A stretch of 64,000 nt of DNA from Datura wrightii (Eukaryota > Streptophyta > Magnoliopsida > Solanales > Solanaceae): assembly GCA_035772735.1 (NCBI GenBank), contig JASDFA010000007.1:88722001-88786000 (forward strand). Direction: 5' to 3'. The notes under the pieces are model-generated. The model saw nothing but the letters and a program-made list of their open reading frames with translations. It did not search any database and was not told where the DNA came from. The translations under genes were made by a program, and so were the position numbers. Below are positions 31,405-45,230 of the stretch, piece by piece; within the stretch, counting starts at the first letter, position 1; every line of letters begins with the position of its first letter.

Positions 31405-34193
31405 TGTCACGACCCGAACATGGGCCTGGATCGAGACACGAGACAAGGAACCCCGAGAGGCTCCAAATCAACCCATGGCATGATCATAGTATAACATTAA
31501 CTAGACAATAATTAACCGAATCATAACTGACTAAAAGCTAACTGATACATAAAACATACTCTAATAAAACCCTGATACATCAACTGAATCTGTTTACACA
31601 AGTCTAAAAGCCTCTACTACATTGATAAGTGGCTGGGAAAAGCACCCAGCTAAATCCTAAAGTCTGAAACTGAAGCATAAATGAAAATAGAAACATAGAT
31701 AGCATCCTTGAGAGATGAGGACTCACCACAATAGCTGAGATGGAAATGGAGCGTATCTAACCACGCGGATGAGTTCGGAAACCTGAATCTATATCATGAA
31801 ATGGTATAGCACATAAGTATGCGGTCAGTACTTGAAATGTACTGAGCATGTGGGAAACGTAAATAAACTAAGCATACGAGTACACAAGAGGGAACTAAAT
31901 TGAATGCATCACTGAATATATAATTGAGCTGAAATACAATGACCCTGTCTGATGTAACATAAGAATTGACATGAAGCTTTTGTTTGAAAACATTTACCGA
32001 AGTATAATCAACTGATGCATAGGGGTCAAGTATTGTACATATACTGAGAATTGAAGCCGTAACTACTATCATACACTGTACTGACCTTTTGCTGATAATT
32101 GAGACTGAATTCTTCTAAATATGATTTAAACTAAAATTTGAGTCTACACAGAGCTAAACTAAACTGATATCATGGACTAAACTAAGGGAGATGTTCTACG
32201 CTATGGAGTGTCCCTGACTAACTAAGGGAAATATTCTTGGCTATGGAGAATCCCTGACTGACTAAGGGAAACATTCTCTGCTAATGAGAATTCTTAACTG
32301 AGCTAAGGGAGACATTCTCTGCTATGGAGAATCCCTGACTTAGCTAAGGGAGACATTCTCTGCTATGGAGAATTCCTGACTAAGCTAAGGGAGACATTCT
32401 CTGCTAATGAGAATCCTTAACTGAGCTAAGGGGAAACATTCTCGGCTATGGCGAGTCCCGATGAGCTAGAACATGGTGGTCACTGGTCTTATATCATTCA
32501 TCTAGTCTAAGTCACTTCAGCCAATTAGCGACATGAGCATTCCACTATCTACATCATACTGAATAACATACTGAAATCATTTAGAGTCGATTAGGGCTAC
32601 TTTCTACTAACAACAAGCCCAAAGGTCTGAAGGATCCTTCTCATCGTTTATCATCATAATTCTTATCATTATAGTCTCGAATCATTGATAGGATCAGATC
32701 ACACTTAAACATGTCCACAACATTTGAATCTCGAATTCACATTATATAGCATATATTCTTGATTCATGAAGGCACCATAGATTCAACTCATACCTAAAAT
32801 ATTTACATCGAAATCATGGTGAAAACATGCAAATACTTCACATTGGTCAAAGCCCATAAGTTTCTAATCTTGTCCCAACACATATAATACAACATATGTT
32901 CTAGATTTGCGGGGACCCATTTGATCTACATGTACTTCAAAAAAGGATGTGAGTTCATGATAAGAGCATGTGATTAATTTATGAAGTCCCATTTAAAATT
33001 CTAGACTAACTCATGGTGAAAATCCCACATTCCTTCTATTCACATATCATTTACATATTTCAAGGAGGTGCAAGTAACTCATAAGTGTACACTACTATTA
33101 ACCATGATGGTTATTAGAATTTAGGGAAAACATAGGAGAATTCATACATAATTTGAAACCCTAGAACATGCTTTTCTAGAATCAAAGGATTTGGGTTTTT
33201 AATATAGAAATTTGGGGCGCAAGGATGGAAGAAAATTCTTGTTAAAAACCCACATACCTGATTAAGAGAAATCCCCACTTGAACTTAACCTTTGATGCCT
33301 TTGAAGAACCCTAGTTGAATCCTTGAGTCTTGAGAGAGGGGAGGAAGAAGAGGTTGAGAGGATATTTTGAGGGAATGAGGGATTAGACTAGAAGAAACCC
33401 TTAAAAACATCCCATCTTATATTCAAAACAATGTAGTTTAGGATTTATAAGCTTGGGGTTTTACAAAGACACCCCTAGAAAAATGTTGGAAAAAATCATC
33501 TGCCAGTACCTACGAGGCACACCACGAGTAGTGGGGTCAACAATGACTCGTGGTGCCAAGTCGTGGAGTGCACTGGAACCTTTCTCAAAAGTTTCTTGAA
33601 TCTATCGACGACTGACTTCACGAGTCGTTATCTGACTTAATGACTCGTTATGCCTTCCGTTATCACTGAAGCCCAAAAATCCTGCTCCTCCTTCCCTTGA
33701 CTGTCCTGCCAAGTCATTACTTCACTGGATGACTTGTCATGTCCACTCGTCCTCAACACTAGTCCAAGTCCTTGAACATCCATCCAATCAACCGACACTA
33801 CGGGTTGTTACCTCACCTAACAGTTTGTGGTCTCCATCCGCCATCACTAAAACCTTTATGGCTGAACTTCCCCTCGATGACTCTCACGACAACTCGTGAC
33901 TGGACTTAACGAGTCATCATATCCACCATCCCCTGGATTTTCTTGACATTTTAGGCTGCTGCTCGTGACAAAGACCCCAGGACTCGTCTCCTCACCCAAC
34001 AAGTCGTGACATGGGTCGTTTCCTCGGAGCTCTGAACAAGACCTCATTGACTGCTTGCCACGAGTCTCACCACGACCCGTGGAGTCACCTAACGATTCGT
34101 ACGACTACTAGTTCTATGGTGAAATTTCCACTTTCCTTCTGAATTCTTTCTTTATGTCTGGGTTTTGATCTTAGAAACTTTTGGGTTGTTACA
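31405..34193 (-). repeat. Solo LTR of a gypsy element inserted in E4 gag
   Basis: 2789 bp. On minus it starts TGTAACAACCC at 34193 and ends GTCGTGACA at 31405. Gag reads up to both borders, so no internal region accompanies it. The flanks (plus ATAGG on the left, CTGGG on the right) are not an exact duplication. It carries ACGAGTCGT-type palindromes (33500-34080) and a minisatellite (32177-32463). Confidence 0.75.
32177..32463 (-). repeat. Minisatellite in the solo LTR, about 7 units of 40-41 bp
   Basis: The plus-strand unit is of the form CTAAGGGAGACATTCTCTGC, then TATGGAGAATCCCTGACT. It is the reverse-complement relative of the 37-bp array in the E3 LTRs, so it is an old property of this LTR family. 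Confidence 0.85.
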
Positions 34194-34639
34194 CTGGGAC
34201 TCACTCCAAATGTCCTTCTATCATTCAATTGTCTGAACCAGATATGTGCAACCCCTTTCAGTTGATAAGAGGCCAAGTTTGCGCACTTCTCCCCTGTCAC
34301 CCCCATGATATGGGTGATTTTCTGAATCTCATTAATAAACTCAGGTAGATCCTCGTCCACCTTCGATCCAAGGAACTTTGGAGGGTTCATCCTAAGAAAA
34401 TCTCTAACTCTCACCGCTGTCGCATTCCCGTTCTTGGGAACATGCGCTACCTCTTTCTAGTTGACCTGGGCGGCCAATGCTGCCAACATTTGAATGGTTT
34501 CCCTAAACTTTGCATGGGTAACCTACTCGGGCACATGATCCTTGGGGGTTGGTAGGGCCTGCTAGTGCTCATCCCCATTACCATTCTCATGGCTATTTCT
34601 ATTTCTGTTTCTTCTTTCGTTAACTCAGCAAGGAGGCAT
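34194..34639 (-). pseudogene. gag N-terminal half of gypsy element E4
   Basis: ATG at 34639 begins MPPC and then a stop. The readable part is MNPPKFLGSKVDEDLPEFIN, then EIQKITHIMGV and YQLKGVAHIWF, the same gag family as E1, E2 and E3. It is cut at the solo LTR border. Confidence 0.75.
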
Positions 34640-34850
34640 GATTCAGCAAACGCATATAGCACGAGTTAAAAGAATAGAGAGACATTTCATCGCACGACAT
34701 ATATCATAGAAGAAGGGACATTTCCTAAAACGTTTCATAGCTTATCTATCATAAGGGTGGCGCACTTCCCACCCGTGAAAAAGACTCTACTTAATGCATA
34801 TTTCAAACACCCTAGGACACTTCAAAACCTAATGTCTGATATCAAGTTCT
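34640..34850 (-). other. Leader of E4 with a degenerate Met-tRNA primer site
   Basis: Next to the LTR, minus reads AACTTGATATCAGACA, close to the AACTTGGTATCAGAGC of E1 and E3 with two changes. Nothing else is recognisable. Confidence 0.6.
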
Positions 34851-37127
34851 TCATGAGCCGAACATAGGCCCGAGTAGAGACATGGGACAAGGAACCCCGA
34901 GAGGATCCAAGTTGACCCATGGAATGAACATAGTAGCGGAGAACATACAACAAGTAGAAAATGATAAAATAAAACATGCTTAAGTGGAAGTCTGCCTACA
35001 TATCAATCTAAAATAGAGTCAACAATGACAAGCTGATTTGTACATAATGTTTGAAAAGCCTCTAACATAACTGATGAGTTGATGGGACAACATCCTCAAC
35101 TAGCTCAACAAAGTCTATAACTGAAAGAACATAACCTTGGATAACTAAATGTCCTTGAAGGATGAGGATTCACCAACACTATCTAGACATGCCTAAGGAG
35201 AAAGCAAGACTAGTGATGCGGTTGAGCCTGATCCCTCGGACCTGTATCATGAAACAACACAACATAATGTATGCGGTCGGTACTTGAAATGTACTGAGTA
35301 TGCAAGGTAAGTAAAAATAGACAGTTAAAATACGTAAGATTTCATAAGAGTAGGATAGCATGATTATGAAGTAAATATCATAATGTAAACATAAGGGTTC
35401 AAATTTTTCAAACCATTTATAATCCAATAGTAATCATAGTCATAAGAGAAACTTTATAAAACATAACATGAGCCAAAGTAACATAAACATACCCATGCAT
35501 AAATCATGAGGAACAATGGGAGAACTCGTCTTAACCGACACCATTATGATAGAGCTTACATGATGCCCCACTATTTCGCCCAAGTGGTTAGGACCGTCCC
35601 AGGCTTGCCAGAAAAGGGACATGCAGTATGGTGATATCATTGGGATCCATTAATATATGTATATACCTACGGTGGCAAGTAGTTCTGAGACCATTGGGTT
35701 TACCTGAACATCGGGTCTACTCGGTGCTAGACACTACTCCCAAAAACATGCACAAGAGGGCTCGTATAGTAATCGTGAAATGATTCATGAAGTTCATGGC
35801 CTAATAATAATAATATATTGTATCCCACTTGAAGTACATGATTAGCCATGAGTAAGGGCTCATGAGTCGGCCAACAATCATAAATTCATAAGTCATGAAG
35901 AACATGCATACTTGTGAAAATATACATACTTGATATTCATAATCCATGATGAGTAAATGAGAGAAATCATATCAATAATCATAAATCATAATTTAGGGCT
36001 AAAGAGGATCAAGATCATAGTGGAATCATAACTTGAATTTTCATGAAACTTACATAATTGGGCATAATTTAATCAAGATTTTAAAAGTATGAATTAATAA
36101 TCAAAATAGATATAAAATCTTCCCATATATATTAAAACATGATTTGATACATGAAGGGAATTGACCCATATATAGATCATAGAGAATTTCACAAAATTTG
36201 AAATAAGCCCCATAAGATCATGAACTTGAATCTAGAATTGAAAATCCATGGAATTGAGAAAAATTTTAAGCATGAGAGTGAAAGGAACTCTCATTCATAG
36301 CCTTACATACCTGGGTAAATCTTATTTACACTCCCTCTTGAATGCCCAAAGGAAATTGGAGAATAAATTGGGGAATTCCTAAAGCTTGATCTGCAAGGAA
36401 GAACTCTAAAGTTGCATGCATGGAATGATAAGGCTTAGGATAGGTTTAACACTCTTAAAACCCTTCTAACTGAGCTTAAAGCGACGTAGTTTAGAATGTT
36501 AGAGCTCAAGAATCATGAAAATACCCTTAATGAAAGTTTGGAAATCTTGCACTATCACTTACCATGATCGATACCACGACTCCTTTACCCGTTACTTCCT
36601 TTCATCTTTCCTTTCCTTCTCTAGTCCTATGATAACGACTCGACAAAATGAGTCGTTACTCCACACAATGATCCGTTACTTCCTCCTGTTACATCGCTAA
36701 ATTCCAAACTCAGGTCTTCAACCACGACTGGACAGGATGAGTCATTACTAGTCCCAATGACTCATTGTTTTTGCCCGTTGCCACCACTGCCCGCAACTAG
36801 TCACCTTCTTCAAGTCCTCCCAATGAAAACATACCATGACTCGTTATCCCATACAACAAGTCGCACCATGGCTTATGCCAGTTACCTTGAAAAGAACCAC
36901 TCTCACAACGACTCCTTACCATGACTCGTTACACTAACCAATGAGTCGTTCCATGGCTTATTGGTCCTAGACCTATCGACCACATTCTCACCATGATAGG
37001 GACCAACAATCCATGGGAGCTTTCCATGACTCGTACAATGGGTCATCCTGTGATATATTTCCCAACTATTCTGCTGATCTCATTCCCAAATCCTGAGTCT
37101 AGTCTTAGGCACTTCCGAGTTATTACA
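34851..37127 (-). repeat. 5' LTR of gypsy element E4
   Basis: About 2.28 kb. On minus it starts TGTAATAACTCGG at 37127 and ends near GGCTCATGA at 34851. The 36540-37050 part is rich in GACTCGT/ACGAGTC words. No gene; the short ORFs are not conserved. Confidence 0.7.
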
Positions 37128-38125
37128 AGCCCCTCAAGACGATCAAGTGTCACATGTAGGATTCTGAGTTGCTATTAAAATTCTAACTCAGGAAATGACC
37201 AACTAGGTTAACTAGTAGGTCATTGTGCCAGTACATGCTAATAGGTCTACAATTGCTACCAGAGTCTAAATTTTTAACCGGATGAATCCTCCAGCATTTC
37301 ACGGGTCTAAAGTAGATGAGGACACGTAGAAATTTGTTGATGAGATTCAGAAGATCACCCAAATCATGGTTGTTACCCTGGTTGAAAGTGCGGAATCGGC
37401 TGCTTATCAGTTGAGGGGGTGGATCAAATTTGGTGTAAGTAGTGGAAGGAGGGAGGACGGGCTGGTGCAGGTCTGGTAGAATGGGATGAGTTTGTGACTG
37501 TATTCTTGTATAGGTTCTTTCACTAGGAGTGAACAGAAGCTAAGGCTGCTAAGTTTCTGAACTTCAGGCAGAATGACATGATGATACAGGAGTATGCATT
37601 AAAGTTTACTCAACCGTGGAGGTATGCTCCGGAAATGGTTTTTGAGCCGAGGGCTCTCATGCTTAAGTTTTTTAATGGAGTCTTGGACTTGTTACTCCAG
37701 GAGTGTAGAACCACTATGCTCATCAAATACATAGACATCTCCAGTCTCATCATCCATGTAAAACAGATAGAGGCGGAAAGACTGAAGTAGATAGAAATGG
37801 AAAATAAACAGGCGAGGACAGGTCTGTTTGAGTATTCCTAGTAGAGGTCAGGTGATGGTAATCATGCCCAGCAGTAGAAATAGAGGCCTCCAGCACCTTC
37901 TTCAACCAATGCTCCGTCTTTTAGGCACCCTAAGGATAAGAGAAGTGGGACATTAGGCTCCCAGTCCCATAGCATGTCTCCAACAGCCGCACATTTCCAA
38001 CATGTCCTAAGTGTGGTAAAAACCATCCAGGTGAGTCTCGTCTGGGAAAAGTGGGTTGTTTTGGTTGTGGCCAACTGGGCCATAAATTGAGAGATTACCC
38101 GTCAGCAGGAGAGTGAAAGGCCTAG
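37128..38125 (+). pseudogene. gag of gypsy element E2
   Basis: No LTR or primer site precedes it. The frame MNPPAFHGSKVDED starts near 37281, and AEMVFEPRALML-type and QQIEAERLK-type blocks follow to 37790. The knuckle near 38050 reads CFGCGQLGHKLRDY, with the last Cys replaced by Tyr. Stops and frameshifts are frequent. Confidence 0.75.
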
Positions 38126-40649
38126 TCCACCACATTAGCAGGTTTGCCGGGTCATCTATCTCAATAGGTTATTACCTCAGCGACAGGTGGCGATTAGCAC
38201 TAGAATTAATTTTATGCTTTATCCTCTCATCAGGACCAGGAGTACTCACTTGACGTAGTGACTGGTATGTTACGTCTCTTTTAGATAAATGTATATGCTA
38301 GACTAGATCCAGGAGTCACACATTCATTCATGACTCCTTACATTGATGTGCAGTTTAATATTAGTCCAGAAATCCTTTTAGAGCCATTTTCAATCTCTAC
38401 TCCAGTTGGTGAATCAATTAGAGCTAGCGGGGTGCATAGAGATTGTTCGGTCACAGTGTTGTATAAAGTCACCTTAGTTGATCTAGTATAGCTAGATATG
38501 GTCGATTTTGACCTTATTCTTTTCATGGAGTAGCTGCATTCTTACTATGCTTCAGTTGATTGCAAAACCAAGGTCGTTAGGTTTCACTTTCTTAACGAAC
38601 TAGTCCTAGAATGGAATGGTAGTACGTCAGCGCCTAAGGGTCGTTCATCTCATACTTTAAGTTTAGGAAAATGATCACTAAGGGGTATATCTATCACTTT
38701 GTTAGGGTCAAATATTCTAGTTCTGAGACCCCGACATTTCAGTCAATTCCAGTTGTACATGAGTTCCCTGATGTATTTCCCGAAGATCTTCCCAGAGTCC
38801 CTCCAGAGCAGAAAATAAAGTTCGGCATAGACCTTCTTCCAGATACCCAACCTATCTCAATCCCTCCTTACAGAATGGCTCTAGATATGAATAAATAATT
38901 AAAGGAACAGCTGAAAAACCTCTTAGATAAGTGTTTCATCAAACCCAGCATCTCTCCATGGGGTGCCCCAATCATATTCGTGAGAAAGAAAGATGGTACA
39001 CTCAAAATGTGCATTGACTACCATTAGCTGAACAAGGTCAGTCAAGAATAGGTATCCTCTACCTAGGATTGATGACTTATTCAATCAACTTCAGAGAGTT
39101 GGTTGTTTTTCCAAGGTAGATCTCAGATCAGGACACCACCAGCTCAAGGTCAGAGAACGTGACATTCCGATGACTGCCTTTAGAACTCAGTATAGTCACT
39201 ACCAATTCATAGTTATGTCTTTTGGTCTAAGTAATGCTCCTGCAACTTTTATGGACCTAATAAATAGGGTACTCAAGCCGGGGTACATGTTCATTATTTT
39301 CCTTATAGATGATACTCTGGTTTACTCCAGAATAAAGGAGAAGCATGCAGACCATCTGAGAATAGGTTTGCAGACTCTTAGAAACCGCCAGTTATTTGCT
39401 AAATTTAGTGAGTATGAGTTCTAGCTGAAGATAGTTGAATTTCTCAGTCATGTGGTCTCTAGTAGGGGTATTCAGGTAGATCCTCAAAAGATTGCGGCAG
39501 TCAAGGACTGGCCACGACCTACTTCTCCATCAGATATCAAGAGTTTCTTGGGCTTAGCCAGTTATTACCGATAGTTTGTGGAAGGGTTCTCCTCTATTTC
39601 CTCTCCTTTGATCTGACTAACTCAAAAGAAGGTGAAGTTTTAGTGACCTGATGCATGTGAGAAGAGCTTTCAGGAGTTGAAGACTTGACTCACTACAACC
39701 CTAGTTCTGACTATGCCAGAAGGTTTAGATGGGTTTGTGATCTATTGTGATGCCTCCAAAGTTGGCCTTGGTTGCATTCTAATGCAGCATGGCAAGATAA
39801 TATCTTACACCTCTAGACAAATCAAGGTTCATGAGAAGAACTATCTGACTCATGATCTTGAGCTGGCAGTGGTAGTATTTGCCTTAAAGATTTGGAGGAA
39901 CTACCTTTATGGGGTTTATATGGATGTCTTTATTGACCACAAGAGCCTATAGTATTTATTCAGTTAGAAGGATCTAAATCTGCGTCAGAGAAGAATGTTG
40001 GAATTATTAAAGGATTATGACATGAGTGTGTTGTATCACCCGGGCAAGGCCAATATAGTGGTTGATCCCTCCGCAGGAAGTCTATGGGGAGTGTTACTCA
40101 TGTGGAGGAGGATAAAAAGGAACTGGCGAAGGATATTGACAGACTGGCTCAACTAGGGTCTAGTTGGTTGATTTAGTAAAAGGTGGAGTTGTAGTTCAGA
40201 ATGGGTGAAATCCTCCCTGGTGGTGGAGGTTAAGCCAAAACAGGAAGAAGACACAATTTTACTTAAGCTGAAGGAAGTGGTCCTAAGGAAAGATGTGGAA
40301 GCATCCTCCAAAGGGGGACATGGCGTGCTCCGTTACCAGGGAAGTTGTATGTTCCAGATGTAGATAACTTGAGGAAGCGAATATTAACGGAAGCTTTCAA
40401 CACCAGGTACTCCATCCACCCCAGGTGCCACCAAAATATATCGTGATCTACGGTAAGTCTACCAGTGGAATGGCATGAAGAAGAACATTGCAGAATTTGT
40501 GGCTGAGTCCAAATTGCCAACAGGTTGAAGGAGAACATCAGAGACCTGGTGGTATGACTCAGGATATTAGCATTCCTACTTGAAAGTGGGAAGAAGTAAG
40601 CATGTATTTCATCACAGGCTTACCTCGTACCTGCCGACAGTATGGTTTA
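38126..40649 (+). pseudogene. Protease-RT-RNase H-integrase N-terminus of gypsy element E2
   Basis: Protease: LDPGVTHSFMTPYIDVQF (about 38300), with DPG in place of the usual DTG/DSG. RT: FPEDLPRVPPEQKIKFGIDL, SISPWGAPIIFVRKKDGTLK, FGLSNAPATFMDLI and LIDDTLVYS (about 39300, usually FIDDILVYS). RNase H: VIYCDASKVGLGCILMQ and IDHKSL. The integrase N-terminus is at about 40330-40600. Many stops. The frame is cut at 40649 by insertion of element C and resumes at 50530. Del/Tekay-like chromovirus by motif recall. Confidence 0.82.
40645..40649 (+). repeat. Target-site duplication of element C, left
   Basis: GTTTA, repeated at 50530-50534. Confidence 0.92.
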
Positions 40650-42077
40650 TGTTCGGGTGCTTTGTTAGGGGTTTAAAAAACGACACGCAAGTGCACGTGG
40701 TCAAACAAGTAATAAAGTGGCTAAGTAAGCCAAGTATCGAACCAAGGAGACTCTGGATAAGTAAAATTGCTTAAGTATACTATATTCTATCTTACCTCTA
40801 ATTATGCTGACAACAACGTAACCTAAAGTTAAATAATTTTTGTTTATAAATTATATACTAAAACTATTAACAAATATTTACTGTGAATTGAAACTATGGA
40901 TATGAGCATGCCAAGGTTAAGAACAAGTAATGAACTTGATTATAATCATAATTCGGTTATTCTTCTGTTCTAGTTGCTAGCCAAGAACATTAGCCTAGAG
41001 ATTAAAACTCTCGTATTTAATCTCACTTTAGAATCATAAACCATCCGTCTACATTTCTGTGATCAAATGCAATTTATGACCTAGCAATACAATTCCGGTT
41101 CCTAAATTGACTTATACGGCTTTCAAGTATATTTCTATCAGGAAAGCACATCAAAACCCAATTTTCCCAAATCAAGTTAAGAACAATACCCTATTAATTC
41201 ACAACATTCCAATTTCGTGCTCTCTCGAGTGAAATTGGACTTTTTAGATGTACATTAATGTCGGTCACACACTAATGCAGTAGAAACAAGAATTAATAGA
41301 ACAACATAGAAGAAGAAGATGAAAAACCATACAATTCAATAATCAAAATCCATCACCATTGTTCATAACCTCAGCAAGGAAGAGAATTAGCCACTCATTT
41401 GTGGATTAATCATCCTAAAACAAGTGTTAATCATACATACAATTGATTGAAAGAAAAAAGAAAGATAGAAAATCCCTTAGCTTTTTCGTCCCTCAACTGC
41501 CTCTAACCCACGTCCTTGCTCCACCAAGTCTGAATTTTTTAAAAATAAGCCTAAGTGTTCTATTTATACTAGTGGGAATTTTTCCCGGAATAACAAGCAA
41601 CGTGTCACGGAGGCCAACGCGGAGCACTGCCTCCGTGACACGGCGTGGACGCGGACCCTCATTGGAAATCCAGGGTCCGGGAATATAGCCTCAACGTGGC
41701 ACGGCATGCAACGCGGAGGCTTGCCTCCGTGCCACGGAGCTGTCGTGAGGCTTCACTGGAAATTGCCAATTAAATCACCCTCCAGGCAGTGTGCCTCCGC
41801 GATGGTAGCGTGGCACGGCTCCATCGCGGAGCCCTTTACATTGTGCATTCCAATGTCGTTTTCGTGCTCGCATCCAAGTCCAACTCCGATATTGTTCCAA
41901 CATGCATTTTAGCCCCTAAAAATCATGTTTTACCTACAAAACAATGCTAATCATGTTGGTTAGTATAAATTCACATTTTATTACCAATTACATGAAAATG
42001 TATACACATTGCACAACAAACAAGGCGAAAATGATATGTTTGAGTATCACTTGGGCATATAAATCTGCCCAAGATCA
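40650..42077 (-). repeat. 3' LTR of element C
   Basis: 1428 bp; TGATCTTGGG at 42077, CGAACA at 40650. TATA box at 41561-41568 and the three-hairpin cluster at about 41601-41841. Confidence 0.93.
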
Positions 42078-44009
42078 CTTACCCCACACTTAATCCTTGT
42101 TCGTCCTCGAACAACACATACACAACTCATGCAAATTACATCCCAACCTTTGCCACTATGGTGCGACAATTTGAGCTACGGTCATACCGATTATTCAATT
42201 TTGTAAATCATCAAGAAAACATGCATGGTCTTAACAATGCAATGACCTTTAATACATCAAGACTTCCTAGACTTTAAGAATCGACCCTCGATATCGGCAA
42301 ACTCATGCGAATCAGCTAATCAAGATATCCGACACGAAAATCAATCTTTCATCAAGCATGTGCCCTCACAACTCAAGAGAATCTTCCCCTTTATGTTCAT
42401 GCGACTCACAAACATTCAAGTAGGGGCATGTAGAAATTAATTTCACTCTCTCTCCCAAAAGAATTCAAATGCATCATGTCATGACCCATAGGCTTGCCCT
42501 TAGTGTATTACTCCACTAATATAAAGAAATGCAATGTAAGATCAAGTAGGACTTTAATGGGTTTTAATGAAAGCTATGGAACTAGTATATATTGGATTAG
42601 CCAATAATAGTTACTAGCATCCTTAAGCGCCTTTTTAACACATTCCCATCAACTCATGAACATTGTTTCTCTCTTTTCTTTTTCCTCTCATCCCATTCAT
42701 GCTGGTTTACTTTCGTATGGCCCATTTCATCAAACACACTTGACACAACAACAAAGGGTTTTCATGCACCTTCATTATCATTTCATTATAACAAGTGCCT
42801 CTTCAACCTCTTCTTTTCTTTCCTCACTCTGCTTTTCTTTTCTTTCCACTCTTCTCACTCTTTGACACTTCGGGAAGATTTTTCTTTTCTTAAGCGCTTA
42901 AGAGTTTTGTATCGACTTTACGGCTAATAAAAAGAAGGAACAAAGCTTAGTTTATACAATTTTGGACAAAAGAAAGAAATAATCGGCTAAAGGCTCAACG
43001 GGCTGACTAGGGTATACAATCACATAAAAAGGTAGAGTATGATAAGAAAACAAAATATAGAAACTCTCGGTTAAAACAAAGAAATGCCTACATCCTTTCC
43101 AACACTACACCTCCTTCATTTCGTTTTGTACACACACCAGGCAAGTTCTAAACGCTTCACAATAGCATGGAATAACAATACCTCACTTCACACTTTATGC
43201 ACATGCTCGATTCAAGATGCATTCACAGACTCTTTAATTAGCCAATTACATGAATTCAAAAATTAAGCCTCAATCACACCGAATCGAATTCTACAGCCTA
43301 GGTAACTCGACATATTTACAAAATTGCATGCTTTCATATGAATAACTTTTACATTTCGAATATCAGTTACAACACGCAACCAAAATTTCACAACCATATA
43401 GTAACTACAGGTTCAGTGATGCAATCCACCAAAGAAAGAAAAAAAACCGAAAACTAATTAAAATCACTACTCCTACCGACTACATTTCCCTTAAGACGGT
43501 CGTCATCCATCCATCATAGGGAACGGTCACTAACTATGACATCGGTTCAATGGGACTATTCTCGGTAAAAGAACCGAAAACAAACTCCGAGAAACCCAAA
43601 AATAAAAATTGAAAATTTTTTGCAAAACATCGATCATTTCGATGGAAAAATATTTACAAAATATTTTACTATGTACAAAATATTTTCGCAAAAATTTTAA
43701 AAATATCGATCATTTCGATAGAGAAAAAAAAATACTTACAAAATTTACAAAATATTTACACTGGCAACCACAACATTTCACAACACACATCAATTACCAC
43801 AAAAATATGTACCTATACAGATACAAACCAGTTTGCACTCACAACCACAGGGAAACATAAACATACATACAAAACAAAGGAAGAACATACAGCAACTCAG
43901 CCCAGCCCCAACACCTAGCTACTCCCCACCCCACACTTAAATCGAACACTGTCCCTAGTGTTCACAAAAATTAAAAAGCACAAAAATTTCGGGTGGTGGA
44001 ACTCCCTGA
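42078..44009 (-). other. 3' untranslated region of element C with PPT
   Basis: The PPT (minus AAGTGTGGGGT, 42081-42091) is three bases from the 3' LTR. A second PPT-like tract lies at 43928-43938, 71 bp beyond ORF2. The 15-mer ATCGATCATTTCGAT occurs at 43629-43643 and 43705-43719, as in A. No conserved ORF. Confidence 0.75.
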
Positions 44010-45230
44010 TCAGTCGAAATATTCGACTTCTTCATCCGGTGCTGCTGCCTCATCGTCCATGTCCGAGTCACCTCCATCATCGTCATCGGACTCCACATCG
44101 GAGTCCTCCCGACGTGTCTCCTCGTCCGTGGGGACATCATCGTCAGTGGGCTCGACGAAGGCTGGCCCCACTCGGCACAAAGCTCTGGCGTTCTCGCCAA
44201 ATGGGTAATCCAGCTCCAGCTGCCATAACTCATCCTCCGTGGCTGGTCTCCCACCAATCCGGAGCTGAAGCATTTGCATACCGAACATCCGTGCCCTGTA
44301 CTGATCGTCACGAGCATGTCGCTCGCCCAGTGTCAGCACTGGCCCGTGTGTGGTGTCGGGGGCCTTGGTTTTGGTCACATCAAGGGCCCTCCGCTCCAAC
44401 TGTGGGATGTAGTCCAAAGCCTCTTCCTCGACGTCGAGGCCCTGGAGAAAGGTGGTGATGAGTCCGCCGAACCCATACCTGTGGCCCTGGTGTAGTCGGG
44501 CTCTCTTCATGGCGGATATGATAACCGCCCCAACATTAATCTCCAGCCCTTTCATAAGGGCATACACCAGGCAGACACGGTCCCGGGTCACATCCGTCAT
44601 GTGAACCCCCGGGATCAAGCACGAACACACTATCTTCAGCCATATTCTGGCCTCCCTGTTCATCTGCGAATAAGGCAGAGTCTGGTGGTAACCCCTCTCC
44701 TTATGTCTGCTCCATCGGGCTGTGGACCGAGCCCCACACAAAGTGCGTCTGATATCGGCGTATGGTGGGGTGATGTTCAGCTGGCGGAGAACGTGGGCGT
44801 CTGTGTCCCGCGCTCCAACGATGGCATTTAATTTCTAGGGTTCCAGAGTGACAATATGCCCTCTGATTTTTATTGTGTGGCTTCTGATGGCCGGGTTCCA
44901 ATTTGCATAGAACTCCCGGACTAAGTGTAGGTTGCACTCCTTGGGCTCCTGAAATATGAAGCTGAGCCCAGCTGCCTCGATTCTTTGCACAATACGGGGG
45001 AACTCCTGTGCTAGTGGTTCCCGTGCAATATGCTCCTCAGGGAAGTACTTATTTTCCTTATGTTTAGTGTACCACTTCTTCCCTTCATCGGTCACCCACC
45101 TCGTTCCGTATTGGCGGCGTTGGCCGCTTGGAACAGCTGGTGCAGCTGGGACTGCAGTGCCCAGTCTCATGCATTTTCTCCCGGTGCCTGAAGTAGAAGC
45201 ACCTTTACCCTTATCCTACCTACTCGCCAT
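44010..45230 (-). pseudogene. ORF2 of element C, putative plant transposon-protein domain, two nonsense mutations
   Basis: 406 codons from MASR to the acidic end EAAAPDEEVEYFD, the only copy in the window complete from start to stop. A TAG at codon 5 (45216-45218) and a TAG at 44835-44837, in the LEPHHLNAI block, interrupt an otherwise single frame. The core has LVREFYANWNPAIRSHTIK and IRRTLCGARSTARWSRHKER; the C-terminal 60 residues are mostly Asp/Glu. Host-derived or transposon-derived origin is unknown. A 24-residue segment after NVGAVI is rich in basic residues (SAMKRARLHQGHR). Confidence 0.8.

Noticed and set aside
31405..34193. Exact target duplication for the solo LTR
   Set aside because: Flanking pentamers (ATAGG and CTGGG on plus) do not match, so I do not claim one; the insertion call rests on gag continuity.
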